Below, in pieces: positions 1-9,175 of a stretch of 64,000 nucleotides of DNA. The stretch is taken from positions 124,001-188,000 of the forward strand of contig JBFWNY010000001.1 in the NCBI GenBank assembly GCA_050250815.1, read 5' to 3'. Source of the stretch: JAEUMD01 sp050250815. Lineage in GTDB: Bacteria; Pseudomonadota; Alphaproteobacteria; Rhizobiales; Hyphomicrobiaceae. The translations under genes and the position numbers were made by a program. The notes under the pieces were generated by a model. It did no database searches. It had not been told where the DNA came from and worked only from the letters and a program-made list of their open reading frames with translations. Within the stretch, counting starts at the first letter, position 1, and every line of letters begins with the position of its first letter.

Positions 1-1
1 G

Positions 2-250
<249 letters not shown>

Positions 251-290
251 GCTTCGGCGCGAATCCGCGCTGAGACACGATCGAAAAGAG

Positions 291-1622
291 TCAGCCACTG
301 ATCCGCATGTTCGTGAGCCTCTTGGCGATATCGGTGAACGCATCGACCAGCTGGGAGGATGAGTTCGCATTCATGAAGTTGGCTTCGCCCGAGCACTGTT
401 TCAGCAAGGCTTCGGCCTCGAGTGGTGTCTGGAACCCGATGGTGTAAATCTGCACGTCGCCGTTGGTCTTGCTGATATTCTCGCACAGACGCAGGGCCTG
501 ATATCCCGACGTGCCGGGCTTGGTTGGATCACCCGTGGCCGCATCGGGCCACACGTAGTTCTGCCCGCCGTTGCGATAGGCCGTGTTGAACATGCCGTCG
601 GTCATCAGGACGATCACCTTGATCGTCTTTTCCTTGTCATAGGGTTTGGGTTGGCTGGCGCTCGGCCACACCGACGACCAGTCGGGCGAGATCGTGTACC
701 AGCCCCAGGCCGTTCCGATGTGTCCTGCGGTGCCGCCGAAACCCGTCAGGGCAGCAATTGCATTCTTCACCTTGTCGAGGCCGCTTTTCGTGGAGATGTC
801 CGTCAGCGGCAGAACGCGAGCGCTGGGACACGAGTAGGACTTGTTTTCGGACGTGCTGCTCGCTTCCAACGCGTTCGAGCCAAAGGGGTCTTCATCCGAA
901 TAGGCCTGGCCGCCTTTCCGCTCCACGACGCACCCGTCGGTGCTCTCGCCACTGGACACGGTCCCGGCATAGCTGCCGGCGTTCACCGAGGCCGAATAGG
1001 GCACGATCGAGACGCGGATGGCGGCCGTCGCTGGTCCGGTCGCAGCGAGACTTTCGATCATGCTGTTGGCGGCGCTCTTGAGGGCAGAAATTTTCGTGCC
1101 GGTAGAGCAGGCATCGGCCGTATTTGCAGGCGGCGAGTCGCACATCGACCCCGTAATGTCGAGCACGAGCGACATCTCGATCTTCTTGGGCTTGTAGACG
1201 ACCTTGGACGTCGGGCTGAAATCGATCTTGGTGACATCGCCGCTGGCGAAGCCGAAGTACGTCTTCACGGCGACGTCGACACGGCCGACCACCGAGGATC
1301 CGGTCATGTCCGGCACGAACTGCAGATTGTGCGTGCTGACGCCGTCGATTCCCAGCTCCTTGATGTGAGCGTCGAAGAACGCCTTACCGGTGGTCTGGAA
1401 CATTTCCGCAGTGGCGTATTCGTTATCGAAGTTCTTGGCGGCGGCCAGGGCCGCGGCGTCGAGCGCATCCTGGATCTTGTACTTCACCGAATGGGCGCGG
1501 GTGACGTCGATGGCGATGCCCGACAGTGCCATCAGCACCACCGCGCTCAACCCGAACATGATGGCCACGCCTCCCCGTCTGTCGGAGACGAACCGATCAA
1601 TTGGGCAATAGCGTGTGAACAT
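291..1622 (-). CDS. TadG-like pilus-assembly protein with vWA domain (copy 1)
   Basis: This 443-aa protein begins with a short basic segment and one hydrophobic stretch (RRGGVAIMFGLSAVVLMALSG, about residues 16-36), the hallmark of the Tad/TadG-like N-terminus. It is followed by the conserved DALDAAALAAAK patch. A von Willebrand A domain starts near residue 150 with DITGSM, a MIDAS-type DxTxS variant. Proteins of this type are single-span envelope proteins with a large periplasmic part and are linked to Flp pilus or surface functions. No other tad/cpa genes are nearby. It is paralogous to the next gene, which has the same RRGGVAIMFGLSA start. The exact role is unknown. Confidence 0.85.
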   Translation of the reverse strand: MFTRYCPIDRFVSDRRGGVAIMFGLSAVVLMALSGIAIDVTRAHSVKYKIQDALDAAALAAAKNFDNEYATAEMFQTTGKAFFDAHIKELGIDGVSTHNLQFVPDMTGSSVVGRVDVAVKTYFGFASGDVTKIDFSPTSKVVYKPKKIEMSLVLDITGSMCDSPPANTADACSTGTKISALKSAANSMIESLAATGPATAAIRVSIVPYSASVNAGSYAGTVSSGESTDGCVVERKGGQAYSDEDPFGSNALEASSTSENKSYSCPSARVLPLTDISTKSGLDKVKNAIAALTGFGGTAGHIGTAWGWYTISPDWSSVWPSASQPKPYDKEKTIKVIVLMTDGMFNTAYRNGGQNYVWPDAATGDPTKPGTSGYQALRLCENISKTNGDVQIYTIGFQTPLEAEALLKQCSGEANFMNANSSSQLVDAFTDIAKRLTNMRISG

Positions 1623-1802
1623 CGACGCACTCCGTCAAATACAGGTGCGCATGATCGCAGCCAATCTTTAACGATGACTAATGCGTTAGAGCCTTCTGGA
1701 AAGATGGTTGCATTTTGGTTTGTTCCGCCATCGTTCCATCTGCTGTTCTTGAGCGGGCAGCCGATAGGCGGCAGGGGGGCTCATGGGTACGCGGATACAG
1801 CG

Positions 1803-1836
1803 AGGCGCCGGCCTCTCCGCAGTGGGGCCGGCGCCT
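1803..1836 (-). terminator. strong hairpin downstream of the second TadG-like gene
   Basis: A perfect 11-bp inverted repeat (AGGCGCCGGCC / GGCCGGCGCCT) with a 12-nt loop lies 24-57 nt beyond the stop codon of the 1860-3137 gene on its coding strand. The U-run is poor, so factor-independent termination is only probable. It would separate the two TadG-like genes into separate transcripts. Confidence 0.5.
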
Positions 1837-1859
1837 TGCAATAACTGGGCAGGGGATTG

Positions 1860-3137
1860 TCAGTTGGTCAGCCGCAGCTTGTTGAGCTGGACGGCGATCG
1901 CCTGGAATGCGGAGCGCAGCTCGTCGCGCGCGGTGGCCTCGAAGTAGCGCGTCGATGCGCCGGCGCAGTCCCGCAGCGTCTGCTCGGCACGGCGGCGGCG
2001 GCCGGGGTTGCCGATTTCGTCGAGCTTGAAGCCGATCGCGAAGACGATGACGTTCTCGTTGCGGGCCCGCTCACAGACGTCCACGGCGATGCGCTGCGAC
2101 TGGGTGGCCGTGGGCGAGTCGTCGCCGCGGTTGACGCCGCCCATCGTGTTGAACAGGCCGTCGGTCATCAGCAACATCGCCTTGATTGTCTTGCCGTCGC
2201 GATAGGGTGCCGGTGCGCTGTCGCCACCGAAGATGGGGCCCCAGTCGGGCGAAAGCATGTTGGCGGCCCAGATCGCGCCAAGGTGTCCGGCGGTGCTGTA
2301 GTCGGCCCGGTAGGCCTCGACCTCGCGCTCGAGCAGTCCGCGGTCGGACGTGAGGGGGACGATGCGCGCCGTGGGGCAAGGGGCCGTCGCCGAAACGCCA
2401 GCGTCGCCGCGCACCTTGAAGTAGGTGCCGTCGACCGGAGGCCGCTCGCTGGCGTTGTCGCCGTCCTGACGCTCGAACACGCAACCGCCCGGCGCGGTCT
2501 TGCCCGCGATCGACAGGTCGTAGCTGCCGACGTTGACGCCCGAGGCGTACGGGGCGAGCGCAATGCGCACCTTGTTGGGCGTGCCGCCGTCGGGCAGCAG
2601 GATCTCGAACAGATCCTTGCTGGCATCCTGCAGCGCGTCGAGCTTGCCGATCGGCTGCATGGATCCCGTAACGTCGAGAGCGAGCGACAGCTCGATATCG
2701 TTCTGCTCGAACAGTGTTGAGGCCGATACCGGGAACACGACGCGCTCGAAGCCCGCGACGCGCGTCAGCGTCATCGGGACCTCGACATCGGCCTTGATCG
2801 TGACGCCGTTGGTCGAGCGGTCGAGATCGACCGAGAAGTTCTGCAGCTTGCCGAAGCCGGGGCCGCTGCCCTCCAGATTCTTCTCGAAGTAGGCAAGCGC
2901 CATGGCGCGAACCTCGTCGTCGCCCATGCGTCCGTCGAGCATCGCCTTGCCGGCGGCGAGCGCTGCGGCGTCGATGGAGGCGAACATGCGCGAGCGCTCG
3001 TGGTTGATGCGTGAATAGTCCACCGCGATGCCGGCCAGCATGGTGATGACCATGGCCGACAGGCCGAACATGATGGCCACGCCTCCGCGATCGTCACCGG
3101 AAAGGCGCTTCAGGCTGAGGGCAGGGGCGGCAGGCAT
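1860..3137 (-). CDS. TadG-like pilus-assembly protein with vWA domain (copy 2)
   Basis: A 425-aa paralogue of the previous gene, in the same orientation. It has the same RGGVAIMFGLSA membrane start (about residues 16-45), the SIDAAALAAGK patch, and a vWA domain with DVTGSM and a later LLMTDGLFN strand matching the first copy. The start at 3137 is chosen because GGGAG stands 7 nt upstream; a start 16 codons earlier has no ribosome binding site. A single-span envelope protein is predicted. The tandem pair without pilin or secretion-ATPase genes suggests an orphan envelope function rather than a full Tad secretion system. Confidence 0.85.
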   Translation of the reverse strand: MPAAPALSLKRLSGDDRGGVAIMFGLSAMVITMLAGIAVDYSRINHERSRMFASIDAAALAAGKAMLDGRMGDDEVRAMALAYFEKNLEGSGPGFGKLQNFSVDLDRSTNGVTIKADVEVPMTLTRVAGFERVVFPVSASTLFEQNDIELSLALDVTGSMQPIGKLDALQDASKDLFEILLPDGGTPNKVRIALAPYASGVNVGSYDLSIAGKTAPGGCVFERQDGDNASERPPVDGTYFKVRGDAGVSATAPCPTARIVPLTSDRGLLEREVEAYRADYSTAGHLGAIWAANMLSPDWGPIFGGDSAPAPYRDGKTIKAMLLMTDGLFNTMGGVNRGDDSPTATQSQRIAVDVCERARNENVIVFAIGFKLDEIGNPGRRRRAEQTLRDCAGASTRYFEATARDELRSAFQAIAVQLNKLRLTN

Positions 3138-3349
3138 CGTGATCTCCCGTGGCGGTTCGCCGAACTGATGCGGGAGGGAGTGCAAGGGCGGTGCCCGGAG
3201 GGCCGAGGCAAGCGAGGCGTACGCGTGAGCGTGGTTGAAAATTCGTCAACGCGGTGCAGGCGCGGTCAGTTGGAATTGGAAAAACATCATGTATTACAGT
3301 ATGTTGTTGTTTGGCGGGCAGCGGGTGGCGATGCTCTGGTCGCACCGAT

Positions 3350-3595
3350 TTAGAAGTCGGATGCGATGCCGGCTTTTTCCCAGTCGCCAAACCGTGTCGG
3401 TTCGGGGCCATCCCGCCCGCCGACCTCGCCCGTTCTCGACGGCTCGTTTTGGGTCAACCGGCGACGCCGTTCCTCGGCCTCGGCGAGCGCGCGTTGGGCC
3501 GCGGGCGACAGAGGCCTCGGTCGATCCTGCGCCCCGGTACCGTCGTCGGCGGGGGGATCGCGATAAGGGCCGGGTTCCCTTTCGATATCGGACAT
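3350..3595 (-). CDS. DUF1674 / SDHAF4-like small protein
   Basis: An 81-aa protein whose C-terminal half, GEVGGRDGPEPTRFGDWEKAG, is the DUF1674 signature shared with mitochondrial succinate dehydrogenase assembly factor 4. That factor helps flavinylated SdhA assemble into complex II; the bacterial role is inferred from homology. The N-terminal half is charged and probably disordered (Pro/Arg/Glu-rich). The start at 3595 is preceded by GAGGA. It is transcribed away from htpX, an arrangement I recall from related alphaproteobacteria. Confidence 0.85.
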   Translation of the reverse strand: MSDIEREPGPYRDPPADDGTGAQDRPRPLSPAAQRALAEAEERRRRLTQNEPSRTGEVGGRDGPEPTRFGDWEKAGIASDF

Positions 3596-3721
3596 CGGTC
3601 CTCGTCCCATTTCGGTGCGGTTGAGGGGAGCTGGGCTGGTTGCCGCTCGTCGCCGCACCCATATAGCATGTCGCACCGCCGGCTGCGCATGCCTGCGGAT
3701 TTTGGACACGGGAGCCGTCGC

Positions 3722-4687
3722 ATGCCGATGAATTACGCCAAGACAGCGATGCTGCTGGTCGTACTGACTGGCATCTTCGTCGCCATGGGCGCTGTTGTCG
3801 GCGGGCAGACCGGCATGGTCATCGCGTTCGTCGCCGCTCTGGCCATGAACCTCATCAGCCTTTGGAACTCCGACAAGATCGTGCTTCGTATGTTCGGTGC
3901 GCGCGAGGTCGATCGGGCGGCCGCCCCCGACCTGCACGAGATGGTGGCAGGCCTCGCGAGACGCGCCGAGCTGCCGATGCCGCGCCTCTACGTCATGCAG
4001 AACCCGCAGCCCAACGCGTTCGCGACCGGCCGCAACCCGCAGAACTCGGCCGTCGCCGTTTCGACCGGGCTGCTCGATACGCTGTCGCGCGAAGAGGTCG
4101 CTGGTGTCGTGGCGCACGAGCTGGCGCACATCAAGAACCGCGACACGCTGACGATGACGGTCGCCGCGACCATCGGTGGCGCCATCTCGATGCTCGCGCA
4201 GTATCTGCAATTCGGCATGATCTTCGGCGGACATCGCGAGGATCGCGGCGGCGTCGGCTTCATCGGTGCGATCGTGGCGGCCATCGTGGCGCCGTTCGCG
4301 GCGATGCTCGTACAGATGGCGATCAGCCGCTCGCGCGAGTATCAGGCCGATCGGCTCGGCGCGTTGATCGCTGGAAATCCGCTGTGGCTCGCCTCCGCGC
4401 TGGAAAAGATCGGCGCTCGGGCGCGTCAAGTCGTGAACCGGCCGGCAGAGGCCATTCCGGCGGCGGCGCACATGTTCATCGTCAATCCGCTGACCGGGCG
4501 TGGCGTCGACAATTTCTTCTCGACCCATCCCAACATCGAGAACCGGATCGCCGAGCTGATGAAGCTCGCTCAGGAGATGGGCGCAGCGGGAGGTGCTGCG
4601 GGGCAACCCGGCGGCTTTGATGGACCACAGGGCCCCTGGTCGGCCGAGCCGCCTCGGCAGGCCGGCCGTAGTGGGCCGTGGGGCTGA
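3722..4687 (+). CDS. htpX: membrane zinc metalloprotease HtpX
   Basis: A 321-aa integral membrane M48 protease that degrades misfolded membrane proteins at the cytoplasmic face. Two N-terminal membrane segments (about residues 8-48) are followed by HELAH (residues 132-136), the zinc site, and by two more hydrophobic stretches. The third zinc ligand is in SREYQADRLGA. The C-terminus is Gly/Pro/Gln-rich and variable. Start 3722 has GGGAG 7 nt upstream; an open frame continues further upstream but lacks a site. Length fits the family. Confidence 0.95.
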   Translation: MPMNYAKTAMLLVVLTGIFVAMGAVVGGQTGMVIAFVAALAMNLISLWNSDKIVLRMFGAREVDRAAAPDLHEMVAGLARRAELPMPRLYVMQNPQPNAFATGRNPQNSAVAVSTGLLDTLSREEVAGVVAHELAHIKNRDTLTMTVAATIGGAISMLAQYLQFGMIFGGHREDRGGVGFIGAIVAAIVAPFAAMLVQMAISRSREYQADRLGALIAGNPLWLASALEKIGARARQVVNRPAEAIPAAAHMFIVNPLTGRGVDNFFSTHPNIENRIAELMKLAQEMGAAGGAAGQPGGFDGPQGPWSAEPPRQAGRSGPWG

Positions 4688-4735
4688 CATTGCTATTCGT
4701 CGGCTCGCCCCTGCCATGAATGCGGAGTCGTCCGC

Positions 4736-6067
4736 CTACACGCCGGCTTCGAGGAAGCGTACCGGTTCGCCGGCAGCAGGAGTGGCAATCTCGCCCTGCC
4801 ACATCACCCGGCGGCCACGCACGAAGGTGCCGACCGGCCAGCCCGTGACCGAGACACCGTCATACGGCGTCCAGCCGCAGCGGCTGGCAATCCATCCGTT
4901 TGTGATCGTCTCGCGCCGCTTGAGATCGACGATCGTCAGGTCGGCATCGTAGCCGACGGCGATGCGTCCCTTGCCGACGATGCCGAACAGCCGCTGCGGT
5001 CCGTGGCTCGTGAGGTCCACGAAACGGGCGAGCGAAAGCCGGCCCGCATTGACGTGGTCGAGCATGACGGGCACCAGCGTCTGCACGCCGGTCATGCCGG
5101 AGTGGGACGCCGGATAGGCGTGATCCTTTTCCTCGCGCGTGTGCGGTGCGTGGTCCGAGCCCAGCACATCGACGACGCCTTCGGCAAGGCCCTGCCATAT
5201 AGCGGCGCGGTGGCGCTCGTCGCGTACCGGCGGGTTCATCTGCGCATAGGTGCCGAGCCGCTGGTAACAGTCGGGTGCGGCCAGCGTCAGATGATGCGGC
5301 GTCACCTCGACGCTCACCCAGCGCTTGTGTTCGCGCAGGTACTCCATCTCGGCGGCTGACGAGATGTGCAGCACGTGCACGCGCCGCCGGTGCTTCTCCG
5401 CCAGCGTGGTGAGCAGGCGCGTGGCGTTGAGAGCCGCAGTCTCGTCGCGCCAGACGGGATGCGATGCGGGGTCGCCGGGTACGCGTTCGCCCGCACGCGC
5501 GATGAGCCGTGCTTCGTCCTCGGCGTGGAAGGCAGCACGTCGGGAGATGGCGCCGATGATGCGGTCGAGGTGCTCCGCGTCGTCGACCAGCAGGTCGCCG
5601 GTCGAGGATCCCATGAACACCTTGATACCGGCCGAGCCCTCGAGCCGTTCGAGCATGGGGATGTTGCCGATGTTGTCGCGCGTGCCGCCGACGTAGAAGG
5701 CGAAATCGCAGTGCATACGATGGCGGCCGCGCGCGACCTTGTCGGCGAGCAGAGCCGGTGTCGTGGTCAGCGGCTTGGTATTGGGCATCTCGAAGACGGA
5801 AGTGACGCCGCCCAGGACAGCACCGCGGCTGCCGGTCTCCAGATCTTCCTTGTGCTCGAGACCTGGCTCACGGAAGTGCACCTGGCTGTCGATGACGCCG
5901 GGCAGAACGTGCAGGCCCCTGGCATCGAGGACGTCGGCGGCACTGGCTCCGTCTTTTCGCCCGATGGCGGCGATGCGCCCGTCGCGGATCCAGATGTCGC
6001 GTTCGCCCTCGCCGTCGTGATTGACGACCGTGCCACCGCGGACGACCAGATCGAAGCGCTCGTCCAT
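4736..6067 (-). CDS. pyrC: dihydroorotase (amidohydrolase family)
   Basis: A 443-aa cyclic amidohydrolase of the type I dihydroorotase class, which interconverts carbamoyl-aspartate and dihydroorotate in pyrimidine synthesis. Visible are HFREPG (zinc histidines from residue 64), the KVFMGSSTG region with the candidate carboxylated lysine, HVLHISS, and SDHAPH near residue 300 with the catalytic aspartate. The start at 6067 has GGGA about 9 nt upstream. No pyrB is adjacent, so this is a stand-alone copy. An allantoinase or hydantoinase relative is the alternative, but HFREPG with SDHAPH favours dihydroorotase. Confidence 0.8.
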   Translation of the reverse strand: MDERFDLVVRGGTVVNHDGEGERDIWIRDGRIAAIGRKDGASAADVLDARGLHVLPGVIDSQVHFREPGLEHKEDLETGSRGAVLGGVTSVFEMPNTKPLTTTPALLADKVARGRHRMHCDFAFYVGGTRDNIGNIPMLERLEGSAGIKVFMGSSTGDLLVDDAEHLDRIIGAISRRAAFHAEDEARLIARAGERVPGDPASHPVWRDETAALNATRLLTTLAEKHRRRVHVLHISSAAEMEYLREHKRWVSVEVTPHHLTLAAPDCYQRLGTYAQMNPPVRDERHRAAIWQGLAEGVVDVLGSDHAPHTREEKDHAYPASHSGMTGVQTLVPVMLDHVNAGRLSLARFVDLTSHGPQRLFGIVGKGRIAVGYDADLTIVDLKRRETITNGWIASRCGWTPYDGVSVTGWPVGTFVRGRRVMWQGEIATPAAGEPVRFLEAGV

Positions 6068-6234
6068 GTCGCATGTTCCCAAAGATGCCATGCCTGTAAG
6101 CCGGCTGGCGGGTTGACCAGGGCCGCTTGCCTTGACCCGTGGAGGGGCATACCTAAACCCTCGGCGCCCGCTATCCAAGCCGCGCTTTGAAGCTGAGCGG
6201 AAATGGCCGCGGCAGGCATTCTGGACAGGATAAG

Positions 6235-7152
6235 ATGTCGAGATCGAAAGTGGCTCTGTTGCCGGCGCGCGGCGTGCTCTCGGTCTCCGGGCCCGATGCC
6301 TCGCGCATGCTGCAAGGCATCGTGACCAACGACATGGAGCTGCTGGGCTTGCAACCCGCCCTGCATGCCGGCCTGCTCAGCCCGCAAGGCAAGATCCTGT
6401 TCGACTTCTTCATCGTGACGTCTGGCGATGGCTTGCTGATCGAGACGCACAAGAGCGCCCTGGCGCCGCTCAAGCAGCGCCTGGAGATGTACCGTCTGCG
6501 ATCCAAGGCGGACATTCGCGATGTTTCGGCGGACTATACCGTCAGCGTCGCGTGGAAAGAGAATGGCGAGGCTGCGAGCCTGGCTGCACATTCGAGCCAC
6601 ACGCTGGCTTTCGCCGACCCTCGTCATCCGGGCCTGGGCGAGCGGCATCTGGCTTCACTGGAAACCAACTGGCGCCGCGATCTTTCGGGAACGGATGCGG
6701 CCACCGAGGACGACTACCACGCTCACCGCGTCGCGCTTGGCGTGCCTGAGGCCGGGCTCGACTTCGAGATCGGCGATGCGTTTCCACACGAGGCGCTTTA
6801 CGATCAGACGCGAACTGTCTCGTTCACCAAGGGCTGTTACGTCGGTCAGGAGATCGTCAGCCGCATGCAGCACAGGGGCACGGCGCGCAAGCGCGTCGTC
6901 CTGGTGACGGGGGAGCGCGCGTTGCCGCAGCGGGGAGCCGAGGTGCAGGCGGGTGGCGTCGGTATCGGACGGCTCGGCACCGTGGCGGGAACACACGGCC
7001 TCGCACTTGTGCGGCTCGATCGGCTGGCAGAATTCGCCGCCAAAGGGGAGGGTGCGCGCGCCGGCGATGTTCCCATCTCGGTGACCGTACAGGACTGGGT
7101 GAGCTTTTCGCTCGTGCCAGCCGGCACGGGCGCTCCCGGTGAGCCGTCGTGA
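6235..7152 (+). CDS. ygfZ: YgfZ/GcvT-fold folate-binding protein
   Basis: A 305-aa protein with the folate-binding GcvT-like fold and the YgfZ signature KGCYVGQE (near residue 200). YgfZ (IBA57 family) uses tetrahydrofolate to support maturation or repair of certain [4Fe-4S] enzymes, and the Cys of the signature is essential in Escherichia coli. The start at 6235 has AGGA just upstream. The stop lies 10 nt before the tag start, so the two are likely cotranscribed. The divergent neighbour is pyrC. Confidence 0.9.
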   Translation: MSRSKVALLPARGVLSVSGPDASRMLQGIVTNDMELLGLQPALHAGLLSPQGKILFDFFIVTSGDGLLIETHKSALAPLKQRLEMYRLRSKADIRDVSADYTVSVAWKENGEAASLAAHSSHTLAFADPRHPGLGERHLASLETNWRRDLSGTDAATEDDYHAHRVALGVPEAGLDFEIGDAFPHEALYDQTRTVSFTKGCYVGQEIVSRMQHRGTARKRVVLVTGERALPQRGAEVQAGGVGIGRLGTVAGTHGLALVRLDRLAEFAAKGEGARAGDVPISVTVQDWVSFSLVPAGTGAPGEPS

Positions 7153-7162
7153 GGCGCTGGTG

Positions 7163-7798
7163 ATGGCACGCAGAACATCGACCCGGGAGATTGCGCGATG
7201 CCCGTGGCCCGGCATCGACGATCCGGCCTACCAGCGCTACCACGACGAGGAATGGGGCGTGCCCCTGGGCGATGACCGGGCCCTGTTCGAGAAGATGGCT
7301 CTGGAAGGATTTCAGTCGGGCCTGTCGTGGCTGACGATCCTGCGCAAGCGCGAGAACTTTCGCGCCGCCTTCCATGGCTTCGACCCACAGCGGATCGCGC
7401 GTTACGGTGCCCGTGACGTGGCACGCCTCATGGACGACGCGGGCATCGTGCGCAACCGCGCCAAGATCGAGGCGACGATCGGCAATGCGCGGGCCTATCT
7501 GGAGCTGGCGGAGGGCGAAGGTCTTGCCGCGCTGCTGTGGGGAATTGCAGGCGAGGACCGCGTGGCGACGGACGCGCCTGCGAGCCTGCGCGAAGTGCCG
7601 CCTCAGACGGCGGCCTCGCGACGCATGAGCCGGGAGCTGAAGCGGCGCGGTTTCCGCTTTGTCGGGCCGACCACCATGTACGCGCTGATGCAGTCGGCAG
7701 GGATGGTCAATGATCATCTGGCCACATGCCATCGCCGCCGTCCGTGCGCAGACCTGCAGCGCCGATTCCAGCAATCCACGCGAAGGGGAGGGCGATGA
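7163..7798 (+). CDS. tag: DNA-3-methyladenine glycosylase I
   Basis: A 211-aa Tag-family base-excision enzyme removing 3-methyladenine from alkylated DNA. CPWPG near the N-terminus and the C-terminal DHLATCH contain the Cys/His zinc ligands of the family. YHDEEWGVP and ILRKRENFR are typical Tag blocks. Start 7163 has GAGG 8 nt upstream. The stop overlaps the next start as ATGA, so the downstream HD gene is translationally coupled. Confidence 0.95.
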   Translation: MARRTSTREIARCPWPGIDDPAYQRYHDEEWGVPLGDDRALFEKMALEGFQSGLSWLTILRKRENFRAAFHGFDPQRIARYGARDVARLMDDAGIVRNRAKIEATIGNARAYLELAEGEGLAALLWGIAGEDRVATDAPASLREVPPQTAASRRMSRELKRRGFRFVGPTTMYALMQSAGMVNDHLATCHRRRPCADLQRRFQQSTRRGGR

Positions 7799-8451
7799 CC
7801 GGGAGACGCGCGCCGTTAGGTCGAACGCCGCCGATGGCTGCCGCTCGAAGCGAGCCGCCACGGCGTGCATGGCAGCGGATGCTGTCTGGTCGCCGTCTCG
7901 ACCTGCTCGACCCGGATCCGGCAGACATCGATATCGAGGATATCGCCCATGGTCTTGCCCGCGTAGCACGCTGGAACGGACAGACGTCGGGCGCCCATGC
8001 ACTTTCAGTTGCCCAGCACGTGCTGCTGGTCGAGGACATTGCGTGTGATCGAAATCCCGATTGGCCAAGCACGTGGCGTCTTGCAACCCTCCTGCACGAC
8101 GCACCCGAGTATGTGGTTGGGGACCTCATCAGTCCGTTCAAGACGGCGATCGGCTACGATTACAAGGCGTTCGAGAACCGCCTGCTGGAGGCGATTCATC
8201 GTCGTTTCGGTCTGCCCGCGGCGCTGCCCTCCGACGTTGCCGCCGAGGTGAAGCTCGCCGATCGGGTTGCTGCCTATTTCGAGGCGACGGTGCTCGCCGG
8301 CTTCGCCGAGGCCGAGGCGCTCGAGTTCTTCGGCACGCCGGACGGCGTCAGTGCACGACTGGCGCGGCAGCTCAAGGGCCTGGAGGCCAGCCCGGCGGCC
8401 GACGCGGAGCGCCTGTTTCTGGACCGGTTCCACGCCTTGTCGGAGGCATGA
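7795..8451 (+). CDS. HD-domain phosphohydrolase (YfbR-like)
   Basis: A 218-aa HD-domain protein. The metal-binding histidines appear in AHALSVAQHV and in the LLHDAPEYVVGD block (about residues 90-130), the pattern of 5'-nucleotidase YfbR-type HD hydrolases. The substrate is unknown; a (deoxy)nucleotide monophosphate is plausible by family. It starts by ATGA overlap with tag and has GGGGAGG upstream. The association with tag and a CX5R phosphatase suggests nucleotide or DNA-damage housekeeping, which is inference. Confidence 0.8.
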   Translation: MTGRRAPLGRTPPMAAARSEPPRRAWQRMLSGRRLDLLDPDPADIDIEDIAHGLARVARWNGQTSGAHALSVAQHVLLVEDIACDRNPDWPSTWRLATLLHDAPEYVVGDLISPFKTAIGYDYKAFENRLLEAIHRRFGLPAALPSDVAAEVKLADRVAAYFEATVLAGFAEAEALEFFGTPDGVSARLARQLKGLEASPAADAERLFLDRFHALSEA

Positions 8452-8479
8452 AGGGCGCTTGATCGGGTGCGCTCGAGCC

Positions 8480-9025
8480 ATGAGCATGCTTTCCGCGGAG
8501 CCTCACTCGATTGTCGTCACGCCGCTGCGGCGCCTCGACGAAACTCTGCGCGTGACAGGTGCTCGCCGCGTCGTCAGCGTCGTCAACGCGCACCTGATGC
8601 CGCCGACGCCGGATGGGGTCGCGCAGCGCAATCACCTGCGTCTGCCGTTCGGAGATGCCCGCCCGGACCGGGTTACGGCTCATGCGGCGCAGCTTCGACT
8701 TGTCGCGGAGCTCATCGACTTCGCGCGTGCCTGGCCGCGGGACGCACCCCTCGTCATCCATTGCTTTTCCGGGCTCAACCGGTCGACGGCTGCCGCCTAC
8801 GTTGTGCTGGCAGCCCTCAATCCGCAGGTGCCCGAATCAGTTCTCGCTCAACGTTTGCGCGCCGCATCGGCGACCGCGTCGCCGGCCCGTCCGCTGGTCG
8901 GCCTGGCAGATATCGTGCTTGGTCGCCGTGGGCGACTGGTGGCCGCAATCGATATGATCGGCCCGGGATTGCCGGCTGCCGAGTGCGAGCCGTTCTCAAT
9001 TTCAGCATCTGATGCAACCAGTTAG
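8480..9025 (+). CDS. tyrosine-phosphatase-like protein (CX5R)
   Basis: A 181-aa protein containing HCFSGLNRST (near residue 95), a CX5R phosphatase P-loop with preceding His and following Ser/Thr, as in cysteine-based tyrosine and dual-specificity phosphatases. It matches the size of the predicted alphaproteobacterial protein-tyrosine-phosphatase-like family. The substrate is unknown. It lies 28 nt after the HD gene in the same orientation and probably shares its transcript. Two closely spaced ATG codons (8480 and 8486) could each start it. Confidence 0.75.
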   Translation: MSMLSAEPHSIVVTPLRRLDETLRVTGARRVVSVVNAHLMPPTPDGVAQRNHLRLPFGDARPDRVTAHAAQLRLVAELIDFARAWPRDAPLVIHCFSGLNRSTAAAYVVLAALNPQVPESVLAQRLRAASATASPARPLVGLADIVLGRRGRLVAAIDMIGPGLPAAECEPFSISASDATS

Positions 9026-9175
9026 GCGCTGGCGCATTGTACCCGGGACGGACCGTCATCCCGTCAGAGCCGCCCGCTTTATTTCGTATGGAGCAAATCA
9101 GTTGTGCCTAAAAACGCCACGATCCGGACCTAACCGGCAAGTCGGGGAGCGGAGGAACAACGCTCGGGGGACTGC

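Noticed and set aside
651..1844. Long open frame (397 codons) on the + strand
   Set aside because: It is antisense to the first TadG-like gene, has Arg/Gly/His-rich low-complexity translation and no family motif. It is a by-product of high GC at third positions.
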